Assembly: GCF_006716235.1 (NCBI RefSeq)
Contig: NZ_VFOR01000002.1
Span: forward strand, 558,001-622,000
Origin: Propioniferax innocua
Lineage (GTDB): Bacteria; Actinomycetota; Actinomycetes; Propionibacteriales; Propionibacteriaceae
Direction: 5' to 3'
Length of the DNA: 64,000 bases
The notes under the pieces are model-generated. The model was not told the origin of the DNA and made no database searches. It saw nothing but the letters and a program-made list of their open reading frames with translations. The number at the start of each line of letters is the position of its first letter. Position 1 is the first letter of the stretch. Made by a program: the position numbers and the translations under genes. Of the stretch, positions 27,906 through 36,857 are shown piece by piece.

Positions 27906-29534
27906 TCAGTGCCCGTCGCCGAGGTACCCGCTGAGTTTTGCGTGACGCTCTGCGGACGCCTGGTTGAGACCGAGGATCTTCACGTCCTTGCCCTTCGCGG
28001 CGTATTTCGCCTCGACCGCATCGAGTGCGGCCACGGTGGAGGCGTCCCAGATGTGCGATCCGGACATGTCGATGACGACCTCCTCCGGATCACCCGCGTA
28101 GTCGAACTGGTAGACAAGATCATTGCTCGAGGCGAAGAACAACTCGCCATGCACTCGGTAGACGCGCCGGTCGACCGTACCGTCCCCGTCGACATCGACC
28201 TCCGAGATCTTCTCCACCGTCGAAAAGTGCGCCACGCGACGTGCGAAGACGACGAAAGCGACGTTGACGCCCATGATGACGCCGTAGGCGAGATTGTGCG
28301 TGGTCACCGTCACCACGACCGTCACGAGCATGACGATGGTCTCGCTCAGCGGCATGCGACGCAGCGTCCGGGGATCCACGCTGTGCCAGTCCATCGTCCC
28401 CACCGAAACCATGATCATCACTGCCACAAGCGCCGCCATGGGGATCCGCGCCACTGCCGGCCCGGCGAGCATCACCAACCCCAGCAGGAAGAGACCCGCG
28501 AGGAAGGTGGAGATGCGCGTCCGCGCACCGGAAACCTTCACGTTGATCATGGTCTGCCCGATCATCGCGCAGCCACCCATGCCGCCGAAGAAACCGGTCA
28601 CGATGTTCGCAACGCCCTGCCCCCAGCCCTCGCGGGTCTTGTTGGAGTGCGTGTCGGTGATGTCGTCCACGAGTTTGGCAGTCATCAACGACTCCAGCAG
28701 GCCCACGAGCGCCATGGCGAGCGCCACTGGCCCGATGATCCTCAGCGTCTCCAGTGTCCACGGGACATCGGGGATGAACAGGGTGGGCAGCGAGGATGGG
28801 AGCTCACCCTGGTCTCCCACGGTGGGCATCTTCCACCCCGCCAGCTGCACCAATGCGGTCACGATGGCGATCGCCACCAAAGGAGCGGGCACCACCGTCG
28901 TCAATCGCGGCAACCCGACCATGATGACGATGCCGAGCGCCACCAACGGATACACGATCCACGGGATCGAGGGACCGATCAACTGCGGAAGCTGTGCCAT
29001 GAAGATGAGGATCGCCAAGGCGTTGACGAAGCCCACCATCACCATCCGCGGGATGAACCGCATCAGACGGGCCACGCCCAGAAGGCTCAGGATGATCTGG
29101 AGCACTCCAGCCAGCAGCACCGTCGCGATGAAATGATCCATACCGTGCTCGCGGGAGATCGGGGCGATCACCAGGGCGATGGCCCCAGTGGCAGCGGAGA
29201 TCATCGCCGGGCGACCACCGACGATCGCAATGGTGCAGGCCATGGTGAAAGAGGCGAACAGCCCCACACGAGGGTCAACGCCTGCGATCAGCGAGAAGCT
29301 GATGGCCTCGGGAATCAATGCCAGCGCCACCACCAGGCCCGCCAACACCTCGGTCTTGAGACGACGCGGGCTGCGCAACGCTGCCAGAACCGACGACCTT
29401 CCCTCATCGGCCGGGGGCACCAGCGGGAAGCCCTCGACATCGAGCGAACGTTCCTCGGACGCCCCGAGTCCGTCGTCCGTGGCAGGGTCCTTCAATTCGA
29501 GTGGGGTTCGCTCATTTCGAGAAGGTCGTGACAT
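27906..29534 (-). CDS. SulP-family anion transporter with STAS domain
   Basis: A 542-residue membrane transporter for sulfate, bicarbonate or a similar anion. An N-terminal cytoplasmic stretch of about 60 residues precedes 10-14 hydrophobic segments containing the SulP core (ALALIPEAISFSLIAGVDPRVGLFASF, GFFGGMGGCAMIGQTMINVKVSGARTRIS). A C-terminal STAS domain carries VVIDMSGSHIWDASTVAALDAVE. The linker at about residue 440 has DVDGDGTVDRR, an EF-hand-like calcium loop. A BicA-like bicarbonate role is possible. The MerR gene lies 88 nt upstream on the same strand. Confidence 0.9.
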   Translation of the reverse strand: MSRPSRNERTPLELKDPATDDGLGASEERSLDVEGFPLVPPADEGRSSVLAALRSPRRLKTEVLAGLVVALALIPEAISFSLIAGVDPRVGLFASFTMACTIAIVGGRPAMISAATGAIALVIAPISREHGMDHFIATVLLAGVLQIILSLLGVARLMRFIPRMVMVGFVNALAILIFMAQLPQLIGPSIPWIVYPLVALGIVIMVGLPRLTTVVPAPLVAIAIVTALVQLAGWKMPTVGDQGELPSSLPTLFIPDVPWTLETLRIIGPVALAMALVGLLESLMTAKLVDDITDTHSNKTREGWGQGVANIVTGFFGGMGGCAMIGQTMINVKVSGARTRISTFLAGLFLLGLVMLAGPAVARIPMAALVAVMIMVSVGTMDWHSVDPRTLRRMPLSETIVMLVTVVVTVTTHNLAYGVIMGVNVAFVVFARRVAHFSTVEKISEVDVDGDGTVDRRVYRVHGELFFASSNDLVYQFDYAGDPEEVVIDMSGSHIWDASTVAALDAVEAKYAAKGKDVKILGLNQASAERHAKLSGYLGDGH

Positions 29535-29622
29535 GGGGCTCCGTTCGGGCAGGCATCAAAGATGAGCGGAAAAGACGCGACACTCTAACCTGACACGATG
29601 TGAGACTTGAAATCGATGGGCG

Positions 29623-30015
29623 TCAGCCCCGGGGGGAGCCTCCCAGACGAGCACGAACGCTCCGCGCCACTTCGAGACGCCGTTCGAGTTCGGCCACCGC
29701 GGAATCCAGTTCCACGATCGCTTCGGCCAACCCCTCGGCCTTCCCACCGGTCTCCATCGCGCGGCACGCGTCCACGATGGTCCCCACCTGATCGAGTCCG
29801 ATCCCAGCCACCCGCAACTGCATGATGAGACGCAGCCGTTCGACGGCCTCGGAGTCGTATTCACGAAATCCGCCACTGGTTCGGCGGGCAGGCATCACGA
29901 TGCCCAGTTCCTCGTAATGCCGGATTGAACGCAGGCTCAGCCCTGTCAACTCGGCAACATCCCCGATACGCAGCGGCCCTTCGGGGATATCCCCTGTCGG
30001 TGGCGTGGTCAGCAC
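29623..30015 (-). CDS. MerR-family transcriptional regulator
   Basis: A 130-residue DNA-binding regulator. The winged helix-turn-helix is LRIGDVAELTGLSLRSIRHYEELGI, followed by GGFREYDSEAVERLRLI and a long dimerisation coiled coil (AIVELDSAVAELERRLEVARSV). There are no metal-binding cysteines in the effector region apart from DACRAME, so the signal is unlikely to be mercury-like. It starts with GTG at 30015, 6 nt after the GH65 stop, and is followed by the SulP gene, which it may control. Confidence 0.87.
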   Translation of the reverse strand: MLTTPPTGDIPEGPLRIGDVAELTGLSLRSIRHYEELGIVMPARRTSGGFREYDSEAVERLRLIMQLRVAGIGLDQVGTIVDACRAMETGGKAEGLAEAIVELDSAVAELERRLEVARSVRARLGGSPRG

Positions 30016-30021
30016 GACCAG

Positions 30022-32523
30022 TCAGTCCTCATCCCGGGGTTTCCCCCAGATCAACGGCACGTCACCGACCTCACCGGGGATCCGCGGCCCGTGTCCGGTG
30101 AGTTCGACCCGGACGCTGTCGTCGGCGGGCACCGCCACCTGCTCCCCGCGCACCCACACCTCGACCCTGGGGCCCTCTGCCGCGAGCTCGATGGCGTCCT
30201 GGGTGACGGTGACGGTGAGTCGCGTCTGCCGCAACCGCATGCGCCAACGCAACGAGGGCCACGGTTCCGGCAGGCGCGGATCGAACGAGATGACCCCACC
30301 GTGATCGCGGAGGCCACCGAAGCCGTTGACCAGCGCCGACCACAGACCACCTGTGGAGGCGACATGCACACCGTCGGAGGTGTTCCCATGGCGGTCGTCG
30401 AGATCGACGAACAGACCCGCATGAAAGTAACGCAGAGCCAGTTCCGAATAACCGACCTCAGCAGCGATGATCGACTGCACCACCGCCGACAGCGAGGAGT
30501 CCCCTGTGGTGATCGGGTCGTAGTACTCGAAGTTGGCGCGCTTCTCCGCCAGCGTGAACTGGTCCCCCTGCAGGAACATCGCGAGCACCACGTCGGCCTG
30601 CTTCAGCACCTGGAAGCGATACAACACCAGCGGGTGGAAGTGCAGCAGCAGTGGGCGCTTCTCCAACGGTGTCGCGGCCAGATCCCACACCTCACGCTCC
30701 AGGAAGTGGAGATCCTGCGGATGGACTCCGAACCGGTCGTCGTAGGGAATGGCCATCTGCTCGGCGCACCGGAGCCAGAAATCGGTTTCGGCAGGCCCCA
30801 ACTCCAACCGCTTCACCATGCGGTCATAGTCGGCCCCGTCACGATCCTTGAGTTCCTGCACCACCTCAGCGGCCCGCCGCAGGTTGAACCTGGCCATGGT
30901 GTTGGTGAACAGGTTGTCATTGACGACCGTGGTGTATTCATCGGGGCCAGTCACCGAATGGATATGGAAAAGTCCATCGCCCTTCTCATCGAAGAAACCG
31001 AGATCGGCCCACATGCGCGCGGTCTCCACCAACATGTCGACCCCCTCCTCGAGAAGGAAGTCGGTGTCACCGGTGGCGTCGACGTATTTGCTCAGCGCGA
31101 AGGAGATGTCGGCGTCGATGTGGTACTGCGCGGTACCGGCCGCGTAATAGGCCGACGCCTCCTCACCGCTGATCGTCCGCCAGGGGAAGAGAGCCCCGTC
31201 CTGCGCCATCTCCCGCGCACGGCGCCGTGCCGCGTCGAGCATGAGATACCGGAACCGCAACGCACTGCGTGCGGCCTGGGGCAATGTGTACGTCAGGAAC
31301 GGCAGGACATACACCTCGGTGTCCCAGAAGTAATGCCCCGAATACCCCGAGCCGGTCACGCCCTTGGCGGGGACCCCCTCCACCTCGGCACGCGCGGACG
31401 CCTGGGCGAGCTGGAACAGGTTCCATCGGATGGCCTGCTGCTCGGCCGGATGAGAACCAACCTCGACATCGGCGTTCGCCCAGTACTTCTCCAGCCATTC
31501 CCGCTGGGCGTCCAACACCGCTTCGACGCCCTCAATACGTGCACGATCAAGCGTCCGGCGGCAACGATCAAAGAGTTCTCGCACCGGAACACCCGACGGG
31601 CCGTTGTGATAGGCGGCAAGCTTCTCCAGATGGATCGTCTGCCCCTCACGTGCGGAGATCCGGTAGACCTGCTTGCCCTGGTCGGCCTCGGTGGAGGTGG
31701 CCGCCGACCACTCGTTGTCGGTCACCATCTCGTGGTCGACGCCCACGGCGATCCCCAGCTTGGACTGCGCGGTCCGGTACCCCAGCAGGATCCGTCCGTC
31801 GGCACACCACTGCGTCTGTGGCTCGAGTACCCGGTGTGCCAGACTCTCGGCCTTGCGCGGATCGAACTCCTCATCGGCGGTGTACTCATCACCCCCGTCC
31901 TGACGGTTGATCACCTGGGAGCTGATCACGATGGGGGCATCACCCTCGAGCATCGTGACATCCAGCGTCATCACCGAGAGATGACGCTGCGCGAACGACA
32001 CCAGTCGCGTCGTGTGAACCTGCACCTTCTTGCCCGCCGGCGTGCGCCAGACCAGACGCCGCCGCAGCAGACCGGAGCGGAAGTCGAGGCTGCGCTCGTA
32101 ATCCACCAGGTCCGCGTGGGCAAGGTTGAGCGGTTCGTCATCGACGTAGACCTTGAGGACCTTCGCATCCGGGGCGTTGACGATGGTCTGCCCGACGCGT
32201 GCGAAACCGTAGGCACCTTCGGCGTGCTGAATCTGCCACGTCTCATGGAACCCGTTGACGTAAGTTCCCGACTCCTCTGACGGCCGCCCCTCCTCAGGGT
32301 TGCCCCGCATCCCGAGATAACCATTCCCGACGGCGAACAGAGTCTCGGTGGTCCCGAGATCGGAGACATCGGGATGCTTCTCGACCAACCGCCACTCATC
32401 GATGGGGAACCGAGTACGGTCCAGCGGATCGGTCGGATCGGGCGGTACGTCATCGGGGCCGACCATGGTTTCGGCAAACGTCTCGCCCAGAGCCTGTTCC
32501 GTGGCGTCGAGTTCGGTCATCAT
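30022..32523 (-). CDS. Glycoside hydrolase family 65 disaccharide phosphorylase
   Basis: An 833-residue cytoplasmic enzyme that splits an alpha-linked glucose disaccharide (trehalose, maltose, kojibiose or similar) with phosphate to give beta-glucose 1-phosphate. The N-terminal beta-sandwich has LFAVGNGYLGMRGNPEE. The (alpha/alpha)6 barrel has GYSGHYFWDTEVYVLPFL, the catalytic glutamate in VTGPDEYTTVVNDN, and the phosphate-binding LKQADVVLAMFL. Its ATG overlaps the stop of the beta-phosphoglucomutase gene (ATGA), so the two are coupled. The pair matches Rv3400-Rv3401 from memory. The exact sugar cannot be told. Confidence 0.93.
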   Translation of the reverse strand: MMTELDATEQALGETFAETMVGPDDVPPDPTDPLDRTRFPIDEWRLVEKHPDVSDLGTTETLFAVGNGYLGMRGNPEEGRPSEESGTYVNGFHETWQIQHAEGAYGFARVGQTIVNAPDAKVLKVYVDDEPLNLAHADLVDYERSLDFRSGLLRRRLVWRTPAGKKVQVHTTRLVSFAQRHLSVMTLDVTMLEGDAPIVISSQVINRQDGGDEYTADEEFDPRKAESLAHRVLEPQTQWCADGRILLGYRTAQSKLGIAVGVDHEMVTDNEWSAATSTEADQGKQVYRISAREGQTIHLEKLAAYHNGPSGVPVRELFDRCRRTLDRARIEGVEAVLDAQREWLEKYWANADVEVGSHPAEQQAIRWNLFQLAQASARAEVEGVPAKGVTGSGYSGHYFWDTEVYVLPFLTYTLPQAARSALRFRYLMLDAARRRAREMAQDGALFPWRTISGEEASAYYAAGTAQYHIDADISFALSKYVDATGDTDFLLEEGVDMLVETARMWADLGFFDEKGDGLFHIHSVTGPDEYTTVVNDNLFTNTMARFNLRRAAEVVQELKDRDGADYDRMVKRLELGPAETDFWLRCAEQMAIPYDDRFGVHPQDLHFLEREVWDLAATPLEKRPLLLHFHPLVLYRFQVLKQADVVLAMFLQGDQFTLAEKRANFEYYDPITTGDSSLSAVVQSIIAAEVGYSELALRYFHAGLFVDLDDRHGNTSDGVHVASTGGLWSALVNGFGGLRDHGGVISFDPRLPEPWPSLRWRMRLRQTRLTVTVTQDAIELAAEGPRVEVWVRGEQVAVPADDSVRVELTGHGPRIPGEVGDVPLIWGKPRDED

Positions 32524-33242
32524 GCGCCTCCGATCTCATCGAGTTCGGCCACCACGACGTCGGCGCCGGCGTCCCGCAGCCGTTCCTCACCGGTGCCACG
32601 GTCGACGCCGACCACCCCCGCGAAGCCTCCAGCCGCTCCAGCCCGGACACCGGAGAGAGCGTCCTCCACCACGATGCACTTTTCGGCGGGAACACCGAGG
32701 AGACGTGCTCCGTGCAGGAACATGTCGGGAGCGGGCTTGCCCGGAAGCTCGGCGGACACCGCCACGAGCCCATCCACCACGACCTCGAACCGGTCGCTCA
32801 GACCTGCCGCTGCCAAGACCTTCGTGGCGTTCTTGGAGGACGAGACGACCGCGACGGCCATCCCCCGCCCCATCACGTGATCCAGAAAACGCACCGACGC
32901 CGGGTAGGGCTCGATGCCCTCGGTCTCGAGAATCGTGTTGAACGTGGCGTCCTTGCGGTTGCCGAGTCCACACACTGTCTCGGCGTCGGGGGCGTCGGAG
33001 GGGTCCCCCTCGGGGAGTTCGATGCCGCGGGCGTCGAGCATGTGCCGCACCCCGTCGTAGCGGGGTTTGCCGTCGATGTGGTCGTAGTAGTCGGCCTCGG
33101 TGTAGGGCGCGACACCACGGCGATCCAGATAATCGGTGAACAACTCCGACCAGGCCCGACGGTGCACCTCCGCAGTGGGAGTCAGCACCCCGTCAAGGTC
33201 GAAGAGGATGGCGGCTGGGTCCAAGTCATCGAGCCAAGTCAC
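32520..33242 (-). CDS. pgmB: Beta-phosphoglucomutase (HAD superfamily)
   Basis: Converts beta-glucose 1-phosphate, the product of the neighbouring GH65 phosphorylase, to glucose 6-phosphate. The 240 residues have the HAD nucleophile and acid D-L-D in AILFDLDGVLTPTAEVH, the cap loop YYDHIDGKPRYDGVR, the threonine/serine motif VVSSSKNA, the lysine in LPGKPAPDMFL, and the metal site VVEDALSGVRAG. GTG at 33242 is chosen because it opens immediately into the HAD fold. A longer frame from 33308 would run into the 46-bp palindrome and is unlikely. Confidence 0.9.
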   Translation of the reverse strand: MTWLDDLDPAAILFDLDGVLTPTAEVHRRAWSELFTDYLDRRGVAPYTEADYYDHIDGKPRYDGVRHMLDARGIELPEGDPSDAPDAETVCGLGNRKDATFNTILETEGIEPYPASVRFLDHVMGRGMAVAVVSSSKNATKVLAAAGLSDRFEVVVDGLVAVSAELPGKPAPDMFLHGARLLGVPAEKCIVVEDALSGVRAGAAGGFAGVVGVDRGTGEERLRDAGADVVVAELDEIGGA

Positions 33243-33304
33243 GCCCGCGAGCCTAGCGGGGTCTGCCCCATGCGTCGATGCATGCTCCGCGCCCTCACCC
33301 CGCC

Positions 33305-33350
33305 CCACCTCTACGTTGTGCCGGGCAGACGCGGCTTTGTGCAGAGGTGG
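33305..33350 (-). repeat. 46-bp palindromic element, copy B
   Basis: Same length and core as 5554-5599 but inverted. Read on the minus strand it begins CCACCTCT, carries GCCGCGTCTG, CCGGC and CAACGT at the same offsets, and ends AGAGGTGG. The outer stem has 8 perfect pairs plus a G-T pair. Stem positions 7-8 differ from copy A on both arms in a compensating manner. It begins 6 nt beyond the asparaginase stop, where it may act as a transcription stop or mRNA end-protecting hairpin. Confidence 0.7.
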
Positions 33351-33356
33351 AACGGT

Positions 33357-34340
33357 TCAGAGGAACGAATCGACCAGCGAGGAGATCGTCCCCACGGGTT
33401 TGCCGTGTCCGAGCACGTTCTTGGTGGTCCGTCCGGTCACGTTCGGATGTTCGTAGCCCATCTCCACGAGGATCTGGGCGACGATCAACTGGTGCGCCCG
33501 CGAGGCGCCGTCGTCGATCTTGACCGCGATGCCCCGCCCATCGGGAAGACCGGCGGCGTACACCGCTTCGGCCCCGCCCTTGCAGACGAGACCGGGCACG
33601 GCAGCATGCAGCTTGGCTTCGCCGCGCCTGGTGCCCGACGCCCAGGTGGGATGCGCACGATAGGCGTCGGCGATCTGCCGCGCCGGTCCGTCCTCGGCGG
33701 CAGCGATGCGACCGAACGCCCGGGCAAGACCGGCCAGGCTGATCGCGACCAACGGCGCTCCGCAGCCGTCCACCGCGACATGCGTGATGTCCTCACCGGC
33801 GAACTCCGCGATGGCGTCGAACACCGCGGTCTGCAGCGGGTGTTCCGGAGCGAGGTACGAGGCCCTGTCCCACTTGCTGCGCACGCAGGTCCGCAACATC
33901 GCCGCATGTTTGCCCGAACAGTTCATGGCGACCGGCGCCGGATCGCCATGCTCTCGGATCCAATCGACCCGCGCCCTGTCCGACAGCGGGAACTCCGCGG
34001 GGTTCTGGAGGTCCTCCTCGGTGAGACCGCAGCCCTCCAAGATCTGGCGCACGCCGTCCACATGGAACGGCTCACCATCGTGAGATGCCGCGGCGAGAGC
34101 CAGCAGCTCCCCGTCGAGGTCGAGTCCATTGCGGAGCATCGCGATCGCTTGGAGGGGCTTGACCGCCGACCGTGGATACATCGGCGCTTCAACCGCTCCG
34201 AGCTCGGTCAGCAGCGAACCATCGGCGGCGGTGACGGCGACGCGCCCGTGGTGGACGCCCTCCACCATGCCGCAGCGCTCCACCGCGACGAGCGCGGGAT
34301 CATTGGCCAGTTCCGATGCAGGTGCGAAGTCTCGAGTCAC
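33357..34340 (-). CDS. L-asparaginase II (Rhizobium-type) family protein
   Basis: A 327-residue cytoplasmic protein of the thermolabile/Rhizobium-type asparaginase family, which hydrolyses asparagine to aspartate. Family motifs are YPRSAVKPLQAIAML, a catalytic Ser-Lys motif in MNCSGKHAAMLRTC, VAVDGCGAPLVAIS, and the late KGGAEAVYAAGLPDG and KIDDGASRA. With aspartase in the same genome it could feed asparagine into fumarate. GTG at 34340 (VTRDFAPASELAND) is the likely start; an upstream ATG at 34385 would add Gly/Arg-rich sequence without support. Confidence 0.86.
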   Translation of the reverse strand: MTRDFAPASELANDPALVAVERCGMVEGVHHGRVAVTAADGSLLTELGAVEAPMYPRSAVKPLQAIAMLRNGLDLDGELLALAAASHDGEPFHVDGVRQILEGCGLTEEDLQNPAEFPLSDRARVDWIREHGDPAPVAMNCSGKHAAMLRTCVRSKWDRASYLAPEHPLQTAVFDAIAEFAGEDITHVAVDGCGAPLVAISLAGLARAFGRIAAAEDGPARQIADAYRAHPTWASGTRRGEAKLHAAVPGLVCKGGAEAVYAAGLPDGRGIAVKIDDGASRAHQLIVAQILVEMGYEHPNVTGRTTKNVLGHGKPVGTISSLVDSFL

Positions 34341-34411
34341 GATTCCACTTCTACCACCGCAGGTGATGCGCTCTCCGCCCATCACCTCAGGTGACGTGTT
34401 CCCCCTCGGGG

Positions 34412-35407
34412 TCAGCGCAGGGGGCGCACGTGCAGGCCGACCTCGGGATCGACGAGAACCTCCTGCGACGCAGCGATCTGCGCCCGCCCGGTCTCGGCGT
34501 CGAACTCCCCAACATCGAGGGTGGCGTCGACCGCGGTGTTCCGCTTGACCAGAGCCAAAGCGATCGGGCCGAGCTCGTGATGGCGCGCGTTGGAGCCGAC
34601 GCGGCCCACGACACGCTCACCGAGCCGCACCTCGGACCCGGTTTCAGGCAGAGCGTCCACCGAACCGTCGAGATGCAGCAGCACGAGTCGACGCGGCGGC
34701 TTGCCGAGGGTGTGGACGCGCGCAACAGTCTCCTGCCCCCGGTAACAGCCCTTGTCGAGGTGCACGGCTGTCTCGAGGACCCCGATCTCGTTGGGGATCG
34801 TGCGGTGATCGGTGTCGACGCCGAACCTCGGCACCCCCGCTGCGATGCGTCGGGCCTCGTACGCCCACAGGCCCACCGCCGGTGCAGCAGACAGGTACTC
34901 GTCCAACCGTTCACGCGGGACGAAGGTCTCGAAACCATCCAGGCTGTCGGCAGCGCGTCGCGTCACGAACCCACTCGCCGTGACCTCCTCCGACGGCTCG
35001 CCGGGCTGCCACACCAAGGCGTATTCGGCGGTGCGTAGCGCCACCTCCACGCGGCGCATGAAACGCATGCTGTCGAGGAAGTCCACGAGTGCCTGGCCCA
35101 TGCCGGGTTCGGTGTGCGCGAAGAAGGTCTCCCCGTCATCGACGCCACTGAACGCGTGCTCGATGTGCCCCTTCGGGCTGAGCACGAGCGCCGAGGTGCC
35201 GACGCCGGGCTGCAACCCGGTGAAGTACTGCGTCGTGAGCGAATGCAACCAATCGAGCCGGTCGGGCCCGCTGATGGTGAGCACATCACGATGGGAGAGA
35301 TCGACGATGCCCTCGCCACGCTCGAGCGTCCGCCCCTCCTGCGACGGGGCGCCAAGATGCGCGATGGCCCCGGCGTCCGGCCCCTCGGTCAGCCGTACCG
35401 CGGTCAT
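34412..35407 (-). CDS. ygfZ: Folate-binding protein YgfZ (GcvT-like)
   Basis: Tetrahydrofolate-dependent protein that supports iron-sulfur cluster enzymes. The 331 residues have the GcvT fold with the diagnostic KGCYRGQETVARVHTLGKPPRRL (K-G-C-Y-x-G-Q-E), whose cysteine is functional in E. coli. The N-terminal SGPDRLDWLHSLTTQ is also typical. The ATG overlaps the stop of the upstream nitrobindin gene (ATGA), giving a coupled pair. Confidence 0.92.
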   Translation of the reverse strand: MTAVRLTEGPDAGAIAHLGAPSQEGRTLERGEGIVDLSHRDVLTISGPDRLDWLHSLTTQYFTGLQPGVGTSALVLSPKGHIEHAFSGVDDGETFFAHTEPGMGQALVDFLDSMRFMRRVEVALRTAEYALVWQPGEPSEEVTASGFVTRRAADSLDGFETFVPRERLDEYLSAAPAVGLWAYEARRIAAGVPRFGVDTDHRTIPNEIGVLETAVHLDKGCYRGQETVARVHTLGKPPRRLVLLHLDGSVDALPETGSEVRLGERVVGRVGSNARHHELGPIALALVKRNTAVDATLDVGEFDAETGRAQIAASQEVLVDPEVGLHVRPLR

Positions 35408-35949
35408 CGGCGCTCCAGTTCGCCCGTCAGGTGGGGCTGCAACTCGATCTCGGTGTCGGCACGGTCGTAGGCGAACATCATCTTGCCCTTGATGTAGCCA
35501 TACAGACGCTGTCCGGCGGTGTGGGTGCCACGGCTCAGCACCGCATCGGTGGTGAGCTCGATCTTGGTGGCGAGTTCACCACCGGCCGGCGACTGGAGGC
35601 CTGTGATCGTGCCGTGCCAGGTCTGCGCCACGCCTTCGGGATTGGTGACGACCATCATCACGTCATTGCCCTCACCGGGGATCCAGAAACCGGTCTCCAT
35701 CGAAACGGGCTCACCGGCCGTGCCGTCGTCCTTCATCCGGAAGGTCTGCAGCAGGTAGTGCAGGTAGGGCTCACCGTTATGGCTCATATCGAGCTGCTCC
35801 ACCAACTGCACATCGTCCTGGCCCGGCCACTGCGTCTGCCCATGCCCCTCCCAGTGACCGATCATCCATGCGAGCCCCTTGAGCTTGGGGTGCATCCCCT
35901 CGGGGAAGGAGTAATCCAGCGAACTCGGCTCGGATGTCTGGTCGGTCAT
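35404..35949 (-). CDS. Nitrobindin-like heme-binding beta-barrel protein
   Basis: A 181-residue protein of the nitrobindin/THAP4 beta-barrel family, which binds ferric heme and reacts with nitric oxide or peroxynitrite. It shows the N-terminal GHWEGHGQTQWPG (GxWxGxG) and the C-terminal PHLTGELER, whose histidine is the expected heme ligand. The ATG at 35949 has GAGG about 8 nt upstream. It overlaps ygfZ by 4 nt (ATGA). The nitrobindin-ygfZ link suggests protection or repair of iron-sulfur proteins under nitrosative stress, which is inference. Confidence 0.87.
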   Translation of the reverse strand: MTDQTSEPSSLDYSFPEGMHPKLKGLAWMIGHWEGHGQTQWPGQDDVQLVEQLDMSHNGEPYLHYLLQTFRMKDDGTAGEPVSMETGFWIPGEGNDVMMVVTNPEGVAQTWHGTITGLQSPAGGELATKIELTTDAVLSRGTHTAGQRLYGYIKGKMMFAYDRADTEIELQPHLTGELERR

Positions 35950-36087
35950 GTTGGTCCTCACAGGTCGACGGTGAAGTTGCGGCGTCCACCCTACTCGGCG
36001 CCGCCCACACGATCCCGGCAACGAGTCCCCATACGCAGCACCCCGGCGGTCGGGACGCTGGACCGTCCAGGGCGACGAGAACTCATT

Positions 36088-36093
36088 TAAAGT
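36088..36093 (+). promoter_or_regulatory. Candidate -10 element (TAAAGT) for leaderless dtd mRNA
   Basis: TAAAGT fits TANNNT and ends 6 nt before the dtd ATG; no ribosome-binding site is present. Confidence 0.48.
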
Positions 36094-36099
36094 GTCGGC

Positions 36100-36531
36100 A
36101 TGCGTACTGTGCTGCAGCGGGTGGGTCATGCCCGGGTCGAGGTGGACGGTTCCACGGTGGGGTCGATCGAGGGCCCCGGACTGCTCGCCCTGGTCGGAGT
36201 CACCCACGATGACACCGTTGAAGAGGCCCGCAGGCTGGCCGAGAAGACGTGGAAGCTACGGATCCTGCCCGGCGAGAAGTCCGCGTCCGATCTCGATGCA
36301 CCGATCCTCGCCGTCTCACAGTTCACCCTGTATGCAGACACCCGCAAGGGGCGCCGACCCTCATGGAACCGTGCTGCTCCGGGAGCGGTCAGCGAACCTC
36401 TGGTGGATGCCTACGTCTCCACGTTGAGGGAATTGGGGGCCACCGTGGAGACGGGACGATTCGGCGCACACATGCAGGTGCATCTGGTCAACGACGGCCC
36501 AGTGACGATCCTGCTCGACACCGACGAATGA
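36100..36531 (+). CDS. dtd: D-aminoacyl-tRNA deacylase
   Basis: Removes D-amino acids (and glycine from tRNA-Ala) wrongly loaded on tRNA. The 143 residues match the family length. It starts [17 protein letters not shown], has the catalytic-site strand [19 protein letters not shown], and the Gly-transPro motif region [11 protein letters not shown]. The start directly follows a -10-like box, so it is probably leaderless. It is convergent with the MoaD-like gene 22 nt away. Confidence 0.96.
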   Translation: MRTVLQRVGHARVEVDGSTVGSIEGPGLLALVGVTHDDTVEEARRLAEKTWKLRILPGEKSASDLDAPILAVSQFTLYADTRKGRRPSWNRAAPGAVSEPLVDAYVSTLRELGATVETGRFGAHMQVHLVNDGPVTILLDTDE

Positions 36532-36553
36532 CGCATGCCTCGCCGCTGATGAG

Positions 36554-36805
36554 TCACCCGCCGGCGAAGGGCGGCAGGACCTCGACGAATGCTGCTTCCT
36601 GAAGCGGTTCAGCACGCTGCTCGACGGAGACATTGCGTCCGTTCATCAGGATGCTGCTGCGGTCGATGACCGGGCCCAGCCCGGGACGGTTGGTGCTGGC
36701 GAGGTCGAGAGCGGAAGCAACGGTCTCAGCGGAGACCGATTCGGATTCGACGCCGGCAGCGGCCCGTGCACCGGCCCAGTAACGCAACGTGACTTCCACA
36801 GACAT
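36554..36805 (-). CDS. MoaD/ThiS-family sulfur carrier protein
   Basis: An 83-residue ubiquitin-fold protein ending in the diagnostic di-glycine (PPFAGG), which is adenylated and thiocarboxylated to deliver sulfur. EVTLRYWAGARAAAGVESESV and ILMNGRNVSVE...LQEAAFVEVLPPFAGG resemble MoaD, the small subunit of molybdopterin synthase. No other molybdopterin gene is visible here, so a different sulfur-transfer role is possible. The ATG at 36805 opens directly into the fold. Confidence 0.85.
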   Translation of the reverse strand: MSVEVTLRYWAGARAAAGVESESVSAETVASALDLASTNRPGLGPVIDRSSILMNGRNVSVEQRAEPLQEAAFVEVLPPFAGG

Positions 36806-36857
36806 GGCGCACAGGCTACCTTCACGTGACAAGCGGTTCGGCGTTGCCTCAATCAGG

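Noticed and set aside
30091-32280. 729-codon plus-strand frame opposite the GH65 gene
   Set aside because: No domain; the GH65 catalytic motif and coupling to pgmB fix the minus strand.
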